A DNA stretch of 64,000 nt from Faeciplasma sp900553675 (GTDB taxonomy: Bacteria > Bacillota > Clostridia > Oscillospirales > Ruminococcaceae): NCBI GenBank assembly GCA_958428235.1, contig CAUAFG010000010.1, forward strand, positions 1 through 64,000, given 5' to 3'. Both the position numbers and the translations under genes were made by a program. The first letter of the stretch is position 1. Each line of letters opens with the position of its first letter. The notes under the pieces are model-generated. The model saw nothing but the letters and a program-made list of their open reading frames with translations. It searched no databases and had not been told where the DNA came from. Below are positions 1 through 8,732 of the stretch, piece after piece.

Positions 1-5
1 ATTTT

Positions 6-1178
6 TTATTTATTTTTCTTGCTGTATTTTCCAAGAAAGTATACACCGGCAGAAAACATCAAAAACAGTGCCAAAAGATACCATCCGAACAGCTTGAAAT
101 CCATGATTTTTGCAAGAGTTCCGCAAATAAGCGGCGAAGCAAGAACACCTATATACCCCGCTGACATCTGCACGCCCATTGCCGACTGTGAATCTTCAAA
201 ATTCTCCGGAGTAATATGCACCATATTCGGAAATACCGGTCCGTTTCCAAAGCCTATAAAAAACATTGCCACAGCCGCGGACACAGCTCCGCTCAGCGGA
301 AGGATAAAAAGCAGAATAGCAGGAATCAGTATTATCTGCCCGATGGTTATTATCTTTTTGGAAGAATACTTTTTTGCAAGCAGTCCCGACGTAAACCGTC
401 CTGCTGCCTGACCGGCATAGCATACCGATATCATCATGGCGGCAAGGTCGGGCGACATTCCCCTTGCTCGAACCAAATATGTGCTGCCATATGCGCAGCA
501 AGCCATTTCAAGCGAGCATGAGCCGATAAAGACAAGGCAGGTAAGACGCATTTTGGGGTCTTTCAGCATAACAAAAGGGCTTATGGCTTTCTGTCCGGAT
601 TCCTTATCCGAAAGCTTCTGCTCGCTTCCGTGTGCCTTTTTCCACAGAGGAAGGCTTACTATTGTAATAAGTGCTATGCACGCCTGAACAACGAACACGG
701 TGCGATATCCCTGCCGCCAGTCGCCGCTGTTTCCAAGAGCAAGCGACATTATATACGGGCTTAAAGCCACTCCCACACCGTAAAAGCAGTGCAGAAAGCT
801 CATGTGAGAGGCTTTATAGTGAACCGCTACATAGTTGTTCAGCGCAGCGTCTATGCATCCGCCGCCAAGTCCTAAAGGAAGTGCAAGCAAAGCCATCCAC
901 CAGATATTCGGCGCAAAGGAAAAGCCTAAAAGCGCGGAGGCAGTAAGGCAGGTGCATACAGCAGTTACGGCAGGAGTTCCGAAGCGGTTTATTATCCTTG
1001 CCGAAAAGAAGCTCATTATTATGGAGCCGCAGGTGCAGGTCATGGTAACGGTCGGAGCCATCGATACGGATATGCCGAAATCCTCATACACCGCCGGCCA
1101 GACCGAGCCGAAAACAGCGTCCGGCACGCCAAGTCCTATAAACGCCGCATATATAACCACAAGCAAAAGCGTTGCCAT
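6..1178 (-). CDS. MFS transporter, possibly a sugar permease
   Basis: A 390-residue integral membrane protein with about twelve hydrophobic helices and no soluble domain, the usual size of a single major facilitator superfamily permease. The glycine-rich stretch GLGGGCIDAALN in the first half resembles the fucose/glucose (FHS-like) branch of the superfamily, but this is a loose resemblance and the substrate is not known. The start is supported by AAGGAG ten bases upstream. The gene is divergent from an isomerase-like gene with which it shares a 259-bp promoter region, so uptake of a sugar or sugar acid is a reasonable inference. The stop codon lies at the window edge and the gene is complete. 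Confidence 0.85.
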   Translation of the reverse strand: MATLLLVVIYAAFIGLGVPDAVFGSVWPAVYEDFGISVSMAPTVTMTCTCGSIIMSFFSARIINRFGTPAVTAVCTCLTASALLGFSFAPNIWWMALLALPLGLGGGCIDAALNNYVAVHYKASHMSFLHCFYGVGVALSPYIMSLALGNSGDWRQGYRTVFVVQACIALITIVSLPLWKKAHGSEQKLSDKESGQKAISPFVMLKDPKMRLTCLVFIGSCSLEMACCAYGSTYLVRARGMSPDLAAMMISVCYAGQAAGRFTSGLLAKKYSSKKIITIGQIILIPAILLFILPLSGAVSAAVAMFFIGFGNGPVFPNMVHITPENFEDSQSAMGVQMSAGYIGVLASPLICGTLAKIMDFKLFGWYLLALFLMFSAGVYFLGKYSKKNK

Positions 1179-1215
1179 AACAAAAAGTCTCCTTTACGCC
1201 TTTAAAATCCCGCTT

Positions 1216-1244
1216 ATTATAGCACAGTCGCTTTTGTTTTTCAA
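1216..1244 (-). promoter_or_regulatory. Promoter of the MFS gene
   Basis: On the minus strand, TTGAAA (1239-1244) and TATAAT (1216-1221) are separated by 17 bases, and TGC precedes the -10 box as an extended -10. It fires toward the MFS start at 1178. Confidence 0.7.
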
Positions 1245-1313
1245 GCCCGTCAACTAAAATGCACAAAACGAAAGTTTATTTTTGTTCAATGAGAAAAAAT
1301 TTTTTCAAAACGG

Positions 1314-1342
1314 TTGATATTGCGGACAAAATATTGTATAAT
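1314..1342 (+). promoter_or_regulatory. Promoter of the isomerase-like gene
   Basis: TTGATA (1314-1319), a 17-base spacer and a perfect TATAAT (1337-1342). A small GGGG/CCCC hairpin followed by TTTT lies in the untranslated leader near 1388-1404; it is short, and a role is uncertain. Confidence 0.7.
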
Positions 1343-1437
1343 GAATGTACATAATGGATATCAGTATGTATAATACTGTTTCTTTTTGGGGGATGTCCCC
1401 TTTTAAGAAAGAGTAAATATTTATTTGGAGGTTAAGT

Positions 1438-2922
1438 ATGATAAACATTCCTGTTGTAAAGCTCGGCATTGTTGCTGTTTCGCGCGACTGCTTCCCGATT
1501 CAGCTTTCCGAGAAAAGACGCGCGGCAATAGTAGCCGAGTGCGCAAAGAAGGGTCTTAACGTTTACGAGTGCAAGACTACCGTTGAAAACGAGCTTGATA
1601 TGCTCAAGGCTGTCGCTGAGGTCAACGAAGCCGGATGCAACGCTTTGACTGTATTCCTTGGCAACTTCGGTCCCGAAACTCCCGAAACCCTTATTGCAAA
1701 GAATTTTGACGGTCCCTGCATGTTCGTTGCTGCCGCTGAGGGCGACGGCGACATGATCAACGGCAGAGGCGACGCTTACTGCGGTATGCTCAACTGCTCC
1801 TACAACCTCGGTATGAGACATCTTAAGGGCTACATTCCCGAATATCCCGTCGGAACTTCTGAGGAAATCGTTGACAAGATGGCTGAGTTCGTTCCGATTG
1901 CAAGAACTATCCTCGGTCTTAAGGACCTTAAGATCATCACCTTTGGTCCCCGTCCTCAGGACTTCTTTGCCTGCAACGCACCCATCAAGGGTCTTTATGA
2001 GATAGGCGTTGAAATCGAAGAGAACTCCGAGCTCGACCTTTTGGTTTCCTACAAGGAGCATGAGAACGACCCCAGAATCCCCGAAGTATGCGCCGATATG
2101 GCAGCCGAAATGGGCGAGGGCAAGTATTATCCCGACATGAGCGTTAGAATGGCACAGTTCGAGCTTACACTTTTGGACTGGGCTGAAAAGCACAAGGGCT
2201 CCAAAAAGTATGTTGCATTCGCCGACAAGTGCTGGCCCGCATTCCCCAGCCAGTTCGGATTTGAGCCTTGCTATGTAAACAGCCGTCTTGCTTCAAGAGG
2301 AATCCCTGTTTCCTGCGAGGTTGACATCTACGGCGCACTTTCCGAGTACATAGGCATCTGCCTCACCGGCGACACCGTTACCCTGCTCGACATCAACAAC
2401 AGCGTTCCGAAGTACATCTACGACGAGGACGGCATTGCAGCTATGGGCTACAAGCTCACCGATACCTTCATGGGCTTCCACTGCGGCAACACTCCTTCCT
2501 GCAAGATGTGCGCTGACAGAGCAGTTAAGTATCAGCTCATCCAGCACAGACTGTTAGAGCCTCAGGGCAGCGAGCCTGACTTTACAAGAGGTACTTTGGA
2601 AGGCGATATCGCTCCTTCCGAAATCACCTTCTACAGACTCCAGTGCGATTCTGAGGGCAAGCTTCGCTGCTACATTGCAGAGGGCGAAATCCTCAACGTT
2701 CCTACCCGTTCCTTCGGTGGTATCGCAATATTTGCTATCCCCGAAATGGGCAGATTCTATCGCCACGTTCTGGTTCAGAAGAGATATCCTCACCACGGCG
2801 CAGTTGCTTTCACTCACTGCGGCAAGCTGATGTTCGAGGTTATGAAGTATCTCGGCATCGAGGACATCGCTTACAACCAGCCTAAGGAGCTTCCTTATCC
2901 CACTGAGAATCCGTGGGCTTAA
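1438..2922 (+). CDS. L-fucose/L-arabinose isomerase family protein
   Basis: A 494-residue soluble protein with the two-part layout of the L-fucose/L-arabinose isomerase superfamily: an N-terminal Rossmann-like region (VKLGIVAVSRDCFP, VTVENELD-like segment) and a C-terminal region ending in the conserved-looking HHGAVAFTHCGK motif. Members interconvert aldoses and ketoses with a divalent metal, but many clostridial paralogues have unknown substrates. GGAGG at 1427-1431 sits seven bases before the ATG. Codon use is strongly biased toward preferred codons, suggesting high expression. A strong terminator follows. The divergent MFS gene may supply the substrate. Family assignment is confident; the exact sugar is not. 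Confidence 0.75.
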   Translation: MINIPVVKLGIVAVSRDCFPIQLSEKRRAAIVAECAKKGLNVYECKTTVENELDMLKAVAEVNEAGCNALTVFLGNFGPETPETLIAKNFDGPCMFVAAAEGDGDMINGRGDAYCGMLNCSYNLGMRHLKGYIPEYPVGTSEEIVDKMAEFVPIARTILGLKDLKIITFGPRPQDFFACNAPIKGLYEIGVEIEENSELDLLVSYKEHENDPRIPEVCADMAAEMGEGKYYPDMSVRMAQFELTLLDWAEKHKGSKKYVAFADKCWPAFPSQFGFEPCYVNSRLASRGIPVSCEVDIYGALSEYIGICLTGDTVTLLDINNSVPKYIYDEDGIAAMGYKLTDTFMGFHCGNTPSCKMCADRAVKYQLIQHRLLEPQGSEPDFTRGTLEGDIAPSEITFYRLQCDSEGKLRCYIAEGEILNVPTRSFGGIAIFAIPEMGRFYRHVLVQKRYPHHGAVAFTHCGKLMFEVMKYLGIEDIAYNQPKELPYPTENPWA

Positions 2923-2947
2923 GATTTTAGCTTTGCATAATTAATTT

Positions 2948-2983
2948 AACCGCTCGCTGAGATATTTCGGCGAGCGGTTTTTC
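2948..2983 (+). terminator. Intrinsic terminator after the isomerase-like gene
   Basis: AACCGCTCGC pairs with GCGAGCGGTT around a short A/T-rich loop, followed by TTTTTC. Confidence 0.85.
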
Positions 2984-2986
2984 GTT

Positions 2987-3089
2987 AACAAAGCTCTGTT
3001 TCAATAGCAAAAAACTAAAAGCTTTCCGCCCGCCCTTTCGAGAAAGGATTGACCTAAAGCTTTTAATTCTGTGCTATTGAAACTTTGTT
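2987..3089. repeat. Short palindromic intergenic repeat (TTTCAATAGCA family)
   Basis: The ends are inverted: AACAAAG...TTTCAATAGCA on the left and TGCTATTGAAA...CTTTGTT on the right, enclosing AAAAGC/GCTTTT and a GAAAGG segment. The same ends, including the adjoining CTTTCCGCCCGCCC-like tract, bound the larger element at 46649-47073. The 103-bp copy looks like a shortened, non-coding form. It separates the isomerase terminator from the 3' end of the ABC permease. Confidence 0.75.
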
Positions 3090-3097
3090 TCTGGCAA

Positions 3098-4312
3098 TCA
3101 CCTCGAAACAGTCTGCCTCTTCCTCCATACAATCCCGCCGACAGCGCAGATAATCGCTCCGACTACAAGATAAATCATCGGCACAGCCTGATAAGGCGTA
3201 AGTCTTGTTCCGAGTCCCGGAAATGTCCTCTCAGAAAAGACCGACCACACCGCGTTGAACGTCCACGGCAGCGACTCCCAAAGCTGACACAGCGTCCGAA
3301 ATTCGTCCGGAATACTTACAAACATTGCAGTTATAATAAACGCCATTGATATCGCCATGCTTGCAATGCTCGACCTTGTAACAAGCGACAAAAGCATTAC
3401 CATCACGCCGAATACAGCAGCGGAGACTACAAGCATGGCAAAGGATATAAGCACCGCTTGCAGGCAGTTTATCGGCAATGAGCTATACTGGAATATGAAC
3501 TGAAACGCCGCATTTGCTCCCGAGAATCCGTATAAAGCCGTTGCAGACGCCCAGATAAGTACCGAAAGCAGCAGCGCAGAGCCCGCGCAGACGGTCATTC
3601 CGGCAAGCATTTTGGCAAGATACAGCTTTGTCCTTCCGTTCTTGGTGCATAGAATGATCCTGTCGGTGCGGCGGGAGGATTCATTTGCAAACACCCCCGC
3701 AAGGGTTATGGATAACATCACAAGAAGCATTATAGCCGCAGTCTCATACACCCCGAACATCTCGTCATAGGCGGTGTATTCATAAAAGGTAAACGGCTTT
3801 TGAATCTGTGCCTCCTTTTCCCGCCAGAACTGCTTTTCACTCTCGCTCAGAAACAGATTGTTCCACGATTGTTCAATCATGTCGCTCCTTGCCGAATAAA
3901 GGCTTTCCTCACTCGGCTGCCATTTGTACATCAGATAGGATGCCGAAAAGTTGCTGCACTGCCTTACAAAATTGAATATCGCGCTGTATGGGCGGGCGTA
4001 TTTCTGATATTCATCCATGCCGGAATAATGCCTGTCCTCGACATACGGCACCTTGCTGTAAGCCTCTGTCATCTCGGCAAGCAGCTCGTCGTTTATCACT
4101 CTCGAATCCAGTGCCTTGGCGAATTCAATATCCTGCTTGTGATATTCCGCGTTTGAGCCCATCACAACACCGTCGATATAGACGTTGCCCATGTATCTTA
4201 AATAGAATCCCGAAAGGGATATGACCGTGCACAGGATAAAGCAGATAATAAACAGCTTTTTACCCGCTATTTTGCGAAGCTCGTATTTGTATATTGTTCC
4301 GAAGTTGCTCAT
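3098..4312 (-). CDS. ABC transporter permease (ABC-2 type)
   Basis: A 404-residue membrane protein. One hydrophobic helix near residues 20-40 is followed by a long, mostly polar segment (about 45-190) that should face outward, then five or more helices. This layout is typical of ABC-2 permeases with a large first extracellular loop. It overlaps the ATPase gene by four bases and is the last gene of a four-gene operon that starts with an ECF sigma factor. The transported compound is not evident; export of a toxic compound or a peptide is possible but only inferred. Confidence 0.8.
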   Translation of the reverse strand: MSNFGTIYKYELRKIAGKKLFIICFILCTVISLSGFYLRYMGNVYIDGVVMGSNAEYHKQDIEFAKALDSRVINDELLAEMTEAYSKVPYVEDRHYSGMDEYQKYARPYSAIFNFVRQCSNFSASYLMYKWQPSEESLYSARSDMIEQSWNNLFLSESEKQFWREKEAQIQKPFTFYEYTAYDEMFGVYETAAIMLLVMLSITLAGVFANESSRRTDRIILCTKNGRTKLYLAKMLAGMTVCAGSALLLSVLIWASATALYGFSGANAAFQFIFQYSSLPINCLQAVLISFAMLVVSAAVFGVMVMLLSLVTRSSIASMAISMAFIITAMFVSIPDEFRTLCQLWESLPWTFNAVWSVFSERTFPGLGTRLTPYQAVPMIYLVVGAIICAVGGIVWRKRQTVSR

Positions 4313-5013
4313 TTTGCGCCCTCCCTGTCAAATTCTTTGAGATAGAAGTCTTCCAAGCTTCCCATGTCCTCCTGCCACTTGCCCTGATATATCAGCTGCC
4401 CGCTTTTTATCATGATAATTTCGTCGGCAATATGCTCGATATCCGAAACTATATGGGTGGACAAAAGCACAATGCTGTTCTTGCCAAGCTCGGCGATGAT
4501 ATTTCTAAAGCGCACTCGCTCGCGCGGGTCAAGTCCGGCTGTCGGTTCGTCTAAGATAAGTATTTTTGGATTTGACAGCATGGCCTGAGCGATTCCTATT
4601 CGCTGCTTCATGCCGCCGGAATAGGTCTTTATTTTGCGCTTTGCGACGTCTTCAAGCGATACCAGCTTTATCAGCTCGTTAGCGCGCTTTTTGGCGGACT
4701 TTGAGTCTATACCTTTCAGTGATGCCATGTACAAAAGAAAGTCCATCCCGCTGAATTCGGGATAATATCCGAAATCCTGCGGCAGATACCCCAGAACCGC
4801 GCGGTAGCTTTCTTCTTTAACGTCTGTGCCGTCGAATGAGATTCGTCCGCTTGTCGGGGTGACTATTCCGCAAATCATACGCATAAGGGTGGTTTTGCCA
4901 GCGCCGTTTGCTCCCAAAAGACCGTAAACGCCCTTATGCAGCTTAAGCGATACCCTGTCAAGCGCGATAAGGTTTTTATATTGCTTTGATACTCTGTCGA
5001 TTACAAGCTCCAT
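4309..5013 (-). CDS. ABC transporter ATP-binding protein
   Basis: A 234-residue nucleotide-binding domain. Walker A is GANGAGKT at residues 34-41, the signature motif YSGGMKQR lies at 131-138 and Walker B with the catalytic Glu is LILDEP at 152-157, with a switch His in LLSTHI. The short length and missing extra domain fit the ATPase partner of ABC-2 exporters. It overlaps the upstream membrane gene by 13 bases and the downstream permease by 4, so translation is probably coupled. Confidence 0.93.
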   Translation of the reverse strand: MELVIDRVSKQYKNLIALDRVSLKLHKGVYGLLGANGAGKTTLMRMICGIVTPTSGRISFDGTDVKEESYRAVLGYLPQDFGYYPEFSGMDFLLYMASLKGIDSKSAKKRANELIKLVSLEDVAKRKIKTYSGGMKQRIGIAQAMLSNPKILILDEPTAGLDPRERVRFRNIIAELGKNSIVLLSTHIVSDIEHIADEIIMIKSGQLIYQGKWQEDMGSLEDFYLKEFDREGAK

Positions 5014-5699
5014 TGCATTTCCTCCGTTTGTTTTACCGTTTTAACGCTCTGCGAAATAAAACCCACGGCAAGCAGCGCTCCCGCCGCAAGCCAAAGGCTA
5101 AAGTTCTGCGGAGCATATATTGCTTTTTTTGCTATAAGAACTGCCGCGCCCACAACGGCGGCAAGTCCGAATATGAAATACATCGCTTCCTTAGAAGACA
5201 CTTTTCTCAGGATAAGCAGTCCGAAAAATGATGTCAAAAGATACGGGCAGACAAGGTAAACCGCCGTCCTTACAATCGGGACTGCTCCCATGCTTATGGG
5301 GATTATCATGCTGAAAACCGCCGCGTTTGCCGCCCCCAGCAGAACAAATCTTGAAAGCACCACGCTTTTTAATGAAAATCTTGCGCACATTTCAAGCTCA
5401 CACATTCCGTATTGTCGGCTGCGCGAGCTTTCGGCTACATAGCACACAGCAAGCAATGGGGTTACGGCTGAAAGTATTGCAATCGCCTCGTTAGGGAGAA
5501 GCCGTGAGAAAAGCACTGCTGCCGTCATAACGGCAACGTCCACAAGCCAGACCCATTTGCGGATATATCCAATCTGTCCCCATAAAAACTGCGATATCGG
5601 GACAGATTGCGGCGGCAGGCTTGCAATAAACTCACGCTTTCTCTGCGGCGGGGGCGGGTTAAATGCTTGTTTTAGCGCGTATATCTGCGATTTTTTCAT
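5001..5699 (-). CDS. Membrane protein of unknown function in the sigma/ABC operon
   Basis: About 232 residues: an N-terminal polar stretch of some 50 residues that contains PPPPQRKRE, then roughly six hydrophobic helices. It resembles an ABC-2-like permease half without a recognisable motif. The start at 5699 (MKKSQIYALK) is preferred to an ATG at 5708, because AAAGG at the end of the sigma gene is then about nine bases upstream; the ATG at 5708 touches it. It occupies the place where an anti-sigma factor would be expected, directly after the sigma gene, but no zinc-binding or other anti-sigma motif is visible. Either a second transporter subunit or a membrane regulator of the sigma factor is possible. 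Confidence 0.65.
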   Translation of the reverse strand: MKKSQIYALKQAFNPPPPQRKREFIASLPPQSVPISQFLWGQIGYIRKWVWLVDVAVMTAAVLFSRLLPNEAIAILSAVTPLLAVCYVAESSRSRQYGMCELEMCARFSLKSVVLSRFVLLGAANAAVFSMIIPISMGAVPIVRTAVYLVCPYLLTSFFGLLILRKVSSKEAMYFIFGLAAVVGAAVLIAKKAIYAPQNFSLWLAAGALLAVGFISQSVKTVKQTEEMQWSL

Positions 5700-5704
5700 T
5701 GTCA

Positions 5705-6139
5705 TCATCCTTTCTTCAAAATTTCGCCAAGACTTTTTTCTGCCGATTTTAATCTGCGCGACACCGCAAAGCGGGATATCCCTAAAATGCCGGCTATCTG
5801 AGATATCCCAAGTCCGTTGGCGTACCGCAAAAGCAAAACCTCGCGGTGTTCCTCGGTCAAGGCTTCAAGAGCCGCGCGGAGGGTCAGCCTGCCGATAACC
5901 TCGTCCTCATGCGAAGCCGTCGGCACCTCCTCGTCAAGCGGCTCAAAGGAGGGCTTGCGAAGCTTGTCTATGCAAAGGTTTTTAGCGATGGTATACAGCA
6001 CCGCAGGTGAACGCTCGTTTCCGAACCGCTCAAAGTACCGCAAGAACGTATCCTGAGTTACGTCCTCGGCAGTCTCGCGAGAGCGGAGCTTAAAATAGCA
6101 GTAGCGGTATATTTTATCGTATTCGTCCTCGATGCTCAC
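5705..6139 (-). CDS. ECF-type RNA polymerase sigma factor
   Basis: A 144-residue sigma-70 family protein holding only regions 2 and 4, as in extracytoplasmic-function sigma factors. Region 2 includes YCYFKLRSRETAEDVTQDTF and region 4 includes LTEEHREVLLLRYANG followed by a helix-turn-helix with GISQIAGILGIS. Translation starts at a GTG with GGGGAGAG upstream. It is the first gene of an operon with a membrane protein and an ABC transporter, so it probably drives that operon and perhaps itself. No cognate anti-sigma gene is recognisable. Confidence 0.9.
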   Translation of the reverse strand: MSIEDEYDKIYRYCYFKLRSRETAEDVTQDTFLRYFERFGNERSPAVLYTIAKNLCIDKLRKPSFEPLDEEVPTASHEDEVIGRLTLRAALEALTEEHREVLLLRYANGLGISQIAGILGISRFAVSRRLKSAEKSLGEILKKG

Positions 6140-6229
6140 TTAGCTTCTCTCCCCTCTCAGTATGTATAACGTTTGAGCCGCGCAGAATGTGCGGGTATCT
6201 TAAAAAAATATTAAAAATGCGAAATATTG

Positions 6230-6258
6230 TTGCAATCGTAATTGAAATGTGCTTTAAT
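6230..6258 (+). promoter_or_regulatory. Candidate promoter of the HAD gene
   Basis: TTGCAA (6230-6235), a 17-base spacer and TTTAAT (6253-6258), 40 bases before the ATG. The match to consensus is moderate. Confidence 0.5.
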
Positions 6259-6298
6259 AATATGGTAAGCAAACGGCAATTGTTGAAAGGAAACAAAA

Positions 6299-7009
6299 AT
6301 GTCAATAACAACGGTATTATTCGATTTAGACGGCACACTTCTGCCGATGGATCAGGACGCATTCACAAAAGGATACTTCAAGCTTCTTGCAAAAAAGCTT
6401 CTGCCATACGGCTACGAGCCGCAAAAGCTTATAAATTCCATATGGTCGGGAACCGAAGCAATGGTAAAAAACGATGGTTCGCTAACTAACGAAACAGCCT
6501 TCTGGGCAAGATTTGCCGAGATATACGGCGAAAAAGCGAACAAAGACAAGCCTATATTCGAGGATTTCTACGCGCACGATTTTCAGCTTGCCAAGCAGTT
6601 CTGCGGATATAATCCCGAAGCCGCAAAGACTGTCTACGAGCTTATTAGCTCAGGTCTTCGGGTAGCGCTTGCAACCAACCCGATATTCCCCTCCTACGCC
6701 ACAGAATCGCGAATCGGCTGGGCAGGGCTAAAGCCTTCGGACTTCGAGCATTACACCACCTATGAAAACTCGCGCTTTTCAAAGCCGAATCTTAACTACT
6801 ACAGACAGATAATGTATTTCATAGGGGTGGAGCCGCAGGAATGTATCATGGTCGGAAACGATGTCGGCGAGGACATGGTCGCGGCTAAGCTTGGCATGAA
6901 AGTATTTTTGCTTACCGACTGTCTTATCAACAAGGCAGATGAGGATATATCAATCTATCCCAACGGAAGCTTTGCCGAGCTGAGAGAGTATATCTCCACA
7001 AACAGATAG
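6299..7009 (+). CDS. HAD family hydrolase
   Basis: A 236-residue haloacid-dehalogenase fold phosphatase. Motif I is DLDGT with the nucleophile Asp9 and acid/base Asp11; motif II Thr is in LATNP; motif III Lys is in FSKPN; motif IV is GNDVGEDM. The cap insertion after motif I suits a small-molecule phosphatase of subclass I. GAAAGGAAAC precedes the ATG. It stands alone between a divergent operon and a shared terminator, so its substrate cannot be inferred. Confidence 0.88.
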   Translation: MSITTVLFDLDGTLLPMDQDAFTKGYFKLLAKKLLPYGYEPQKLINSIWSGTEAMVKNDGSLTNETAFWARFAEIYGEKANKDKPIFEDFYAHDFQLAKQFCGYNPEAAKTVYELISSGLRVALATNPIFPSYATESRIGWAGLKPSDFEHYTTYENSRFSKPNLNYYRQIMYFIGVEPQECIMVGNDVGEDMVAAKLGMKVFLLTDCLINKADEDISIYPNGSFAELREYISTNR

Positions 7010-7017
7010 TTAAAATT

Positions 7018-7056
7018 AAGCGGGATCGGTCATTTTCTGACTAATCCCGCTTTTGC
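7018..7056. terminator. Bidirectional terminator between HAD and degV genes
   Basis: AAGCGGGAT pairs with ATCCCGCTT, with an inner GTCA/TGAC stem and TTTT on the plus side. It can end both convergent genes. Confidence 0.8.
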
Positions 7057-7073
7057 TTATACTTTATATCAGG

Positions 7074-7934
7074 TTATTTGTGCGTTCCTTCAAAGAACAG
7101 TGCCAGCGCGCCCGGTCCCACATGAGAGCCGCAGACCGGCTCATACACAACTATTGTCGGCTCGCCCTTGAAGCCCTTTGCCCTCAGAGCCGCAACAAGC
7201 TCGTTTGCGCCCTCCTCGTTGTCGGCGTGGTTGATGTATATCGGCGCGGATTTGTCCTTTACAAGCTTATCATATTTTTCCGCAAGGGTGGCAATTGCAG
7301 ACTTTCTTCCCCTTGCCTTGCCTATAACGACTATCCTGCCGTTGGGGTCGCCCGTCAGAACCGGCTTGATGTTGAGCAGAATACCGACTGCCGCTTCAAA
7401 GTTTGAAAGCCTTCCGCCGCGCTTTAAGTACTTCAGATCGTCAACGGTGAAGTACTGACAGAGGGTTGCAATGTTGGCGGTTGTCGTATTTACGACATCG
7501 TAAAACGACCTGCCCTCTTTTATCATCTCGGACGCTCTGATTACCAAAAGACCCTCGCCTAAACCTGCTCCAAGGGAGTCGATAGCAACAATATTGCGTT
7601 CGGGATATCTTTCCGCAAGCTCCTTTGCGGCTATATCGGCAGCACCCGCCGAGCCGCTTACCGCGCCGGACATTCCGATGTATATAACATCGTCTCCAGC
7701 CTTAAGAGCAACCTCAAACGGAATTATAAATGTCACGACGTTTATCATTGAGGTTTTTATCTGTGCTCCTGCGCGCATCTGAGAATAGAAATCCTTGGGG
7801 TCAAAGCCTGCAAAGCTGCTGTATTCCTGTGTGACTCCGTTGATTGAGTATGAAAACGGTATAACCGAAACATTGTATTTTTCTACCATTTCTGTAGAAA
7901 AGTTTGACGATGTGTCTGTAAATAATCTGATCAT
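7074..7934 (-). CDS. DegV family fatty-acid-binding protein
   Basis: A 286-residue DegV-family protein. The N-terminus IRLFTDTSSNFSTEMVEKYN and central segments DSLGAGLGEGLLV and LKRGGRLSNFEAAVGILLNIKP are typical family motifs. DegV proteins bind a fatty acid and, in several Firmicutes, present it to a fatty acid kinase (the FakB role). The pattern GSHVGPGALALFF near the C-terminus is the usual family ending. A second DegV gene lies at 8733-9581. This one has its own promoter and sits downstream of the XRE gene terminator. Confidence 0.9.
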   Translation of the reverse strand: MIRLFTDTSSNFSTEMVEKYNVSVIPFSYSINGVTQEYSSFAGFDPKDFYSQMRAGAQIKTSMINVVTFIIPFEVALKAGDDVIYIGMSGAVSGSAGAADIAAKELAERYPERNIVAIDSLGAGLGEGLLVIRASEMIKEGRSFYDVVNTTTANIATLCQYFTVDDLKYLKRGGRLSNFEAAVGILLNIKPVLTGDPNGRIVVIGKARGRKSAIATLAEKYDKLVKDKSAPIYINHADNEEGANELVAALRAKGFKGEPTIVVYEPVCGSHVGPGALALFFEGTHK

Positions 7935-8000
7935 GATGTGAACCTGCCTTTATGGAAAAATACTGGAACGAATTATTTCTGTACTTGTTCCTCTGCTTTT

Positions 8001-8029
8001 ATTGTACACCCTTTGCCATCTAAAAGCAA
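8001..8029 (-). promoter_or_regulatory. Promoter of the first degV gene
   Basis: On the minus strand, TTGCTT (8024-8029), 17 bases and TACAAT (8001-8006), leaving an untranslated leader of about 65 bases. Confidence 0.55.
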
Positions 8030-8068
8030 CCTATTGACCATATTATAGGCTCTACTATTAAAAATTAA

Positions 8069-8101
8069 GCAGTAGAATCCCTTTTTATGGGATTCTACTG
8101 C
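8069..8101 (-). terminator. Terminator after the membrane HTH gene
   Basis: A perfect 13-bp stem, GCAGTAGAATCCC with its complement around a seven-base loop, followed on the minus strand by TTAATTTTT. It closes the aroQ-degV-HTH transcript. Confidence 0.85.
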
Positions 8102-8108
8102 CAGAAAT

Positions 8109-8693
8109 CTACTTTTTTATCTTCTTTCCGAGCCAGAAGCAGAGAGTCGTTTCAATTTCTGCCGGAACTATCAATAAAAACAGCTGCCACCAATTTCTGT
8201 CTAAAAATGCAAGATACACTAAAAGTATAACGCTGATTACCAGTCCGGATACTATCAAGAAATTGAACCGTCCATGATCCCAGAGCGTGTGAAGCACCAA
8301 AAGAGTTATCAGGGATATGGGAATTGCATATATGAAAATCATCCATCTTATGCTGCCGCATATCCAGCATATTACAAATATCAGCAGTGCCAATATCCAG
8401 ATTCCGATTATGGATATCCACGTTATAATAGCGTGGGGCAGCAGCCCCATGTGCGTAATCAAGCTCTTTTTTTCATTGGGATCGTGCGCTGTTATGAGAT
8501 AGTCAACCGTCACTCCGAAGATGTCCGCCATGTTTTTGAGTACAGCTATATCGGGAAGCGACTCCGCGCGCTCCCACTTTGAAACAGATTTATCGGAATA
8601 ATTGAGCTTCGCCGCAAGATCAATCTGAGTCATTCCTGCCTGACGCCTTAGCTGTATTATGTTGCTTGCAAGAACGGTTTCTATCTCTTTCAT
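8109..8693 (-). CDS. XRE-family regulator with C-terminal membrane segments
   Basis: A 194-residue protein. Residues 1-65 form a Cro/CI-type helix-turn-helix (LRRQAGMTQIDLAAKLNYSD then SVSKWERAESLPDI), and the remainder contains about four hydrophobic helices. Such membrane-tethered XRE proteins are frequent in Clostridia and their signals are mostly unknown. GGAGTAGATATA precedes the ATG. It lies 39 bases after the second degV gene and is probably the last gene of that transcript. A similar protein is encoded at 27942-28526. Confidence 0.85.
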   Translation of the reverse strand: MKEIETVLASNIIQLRRQAGMTQIDLAAKLNYSDKSVSKWERAESLPDIAVLKNMADIFGVTVDYLITAHDPNEKKSLITHMGLLPHAIITWISIIGIWILALLIFVICWICGSIRWMIFIYAIPISLITLLVLHTLWDHGRFNFLIVSGLVISVILLVYLAFLDRNWWQLFLLIVPAEIETTLCFWLGKKIKK

Positions 8694-8732
8694 TATATCT
8701 ACTCCTGTTTAATATCAGAATAAATCAATCTA

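Noticed and set aside
1432..2193. Long minus-strand frame opposite the isomerase-like gene
   Set aside because: It has no ribosome site, its composition mirrors the codon bias of the real gene on the plus strand, and the plus-strand protein has family motifs.
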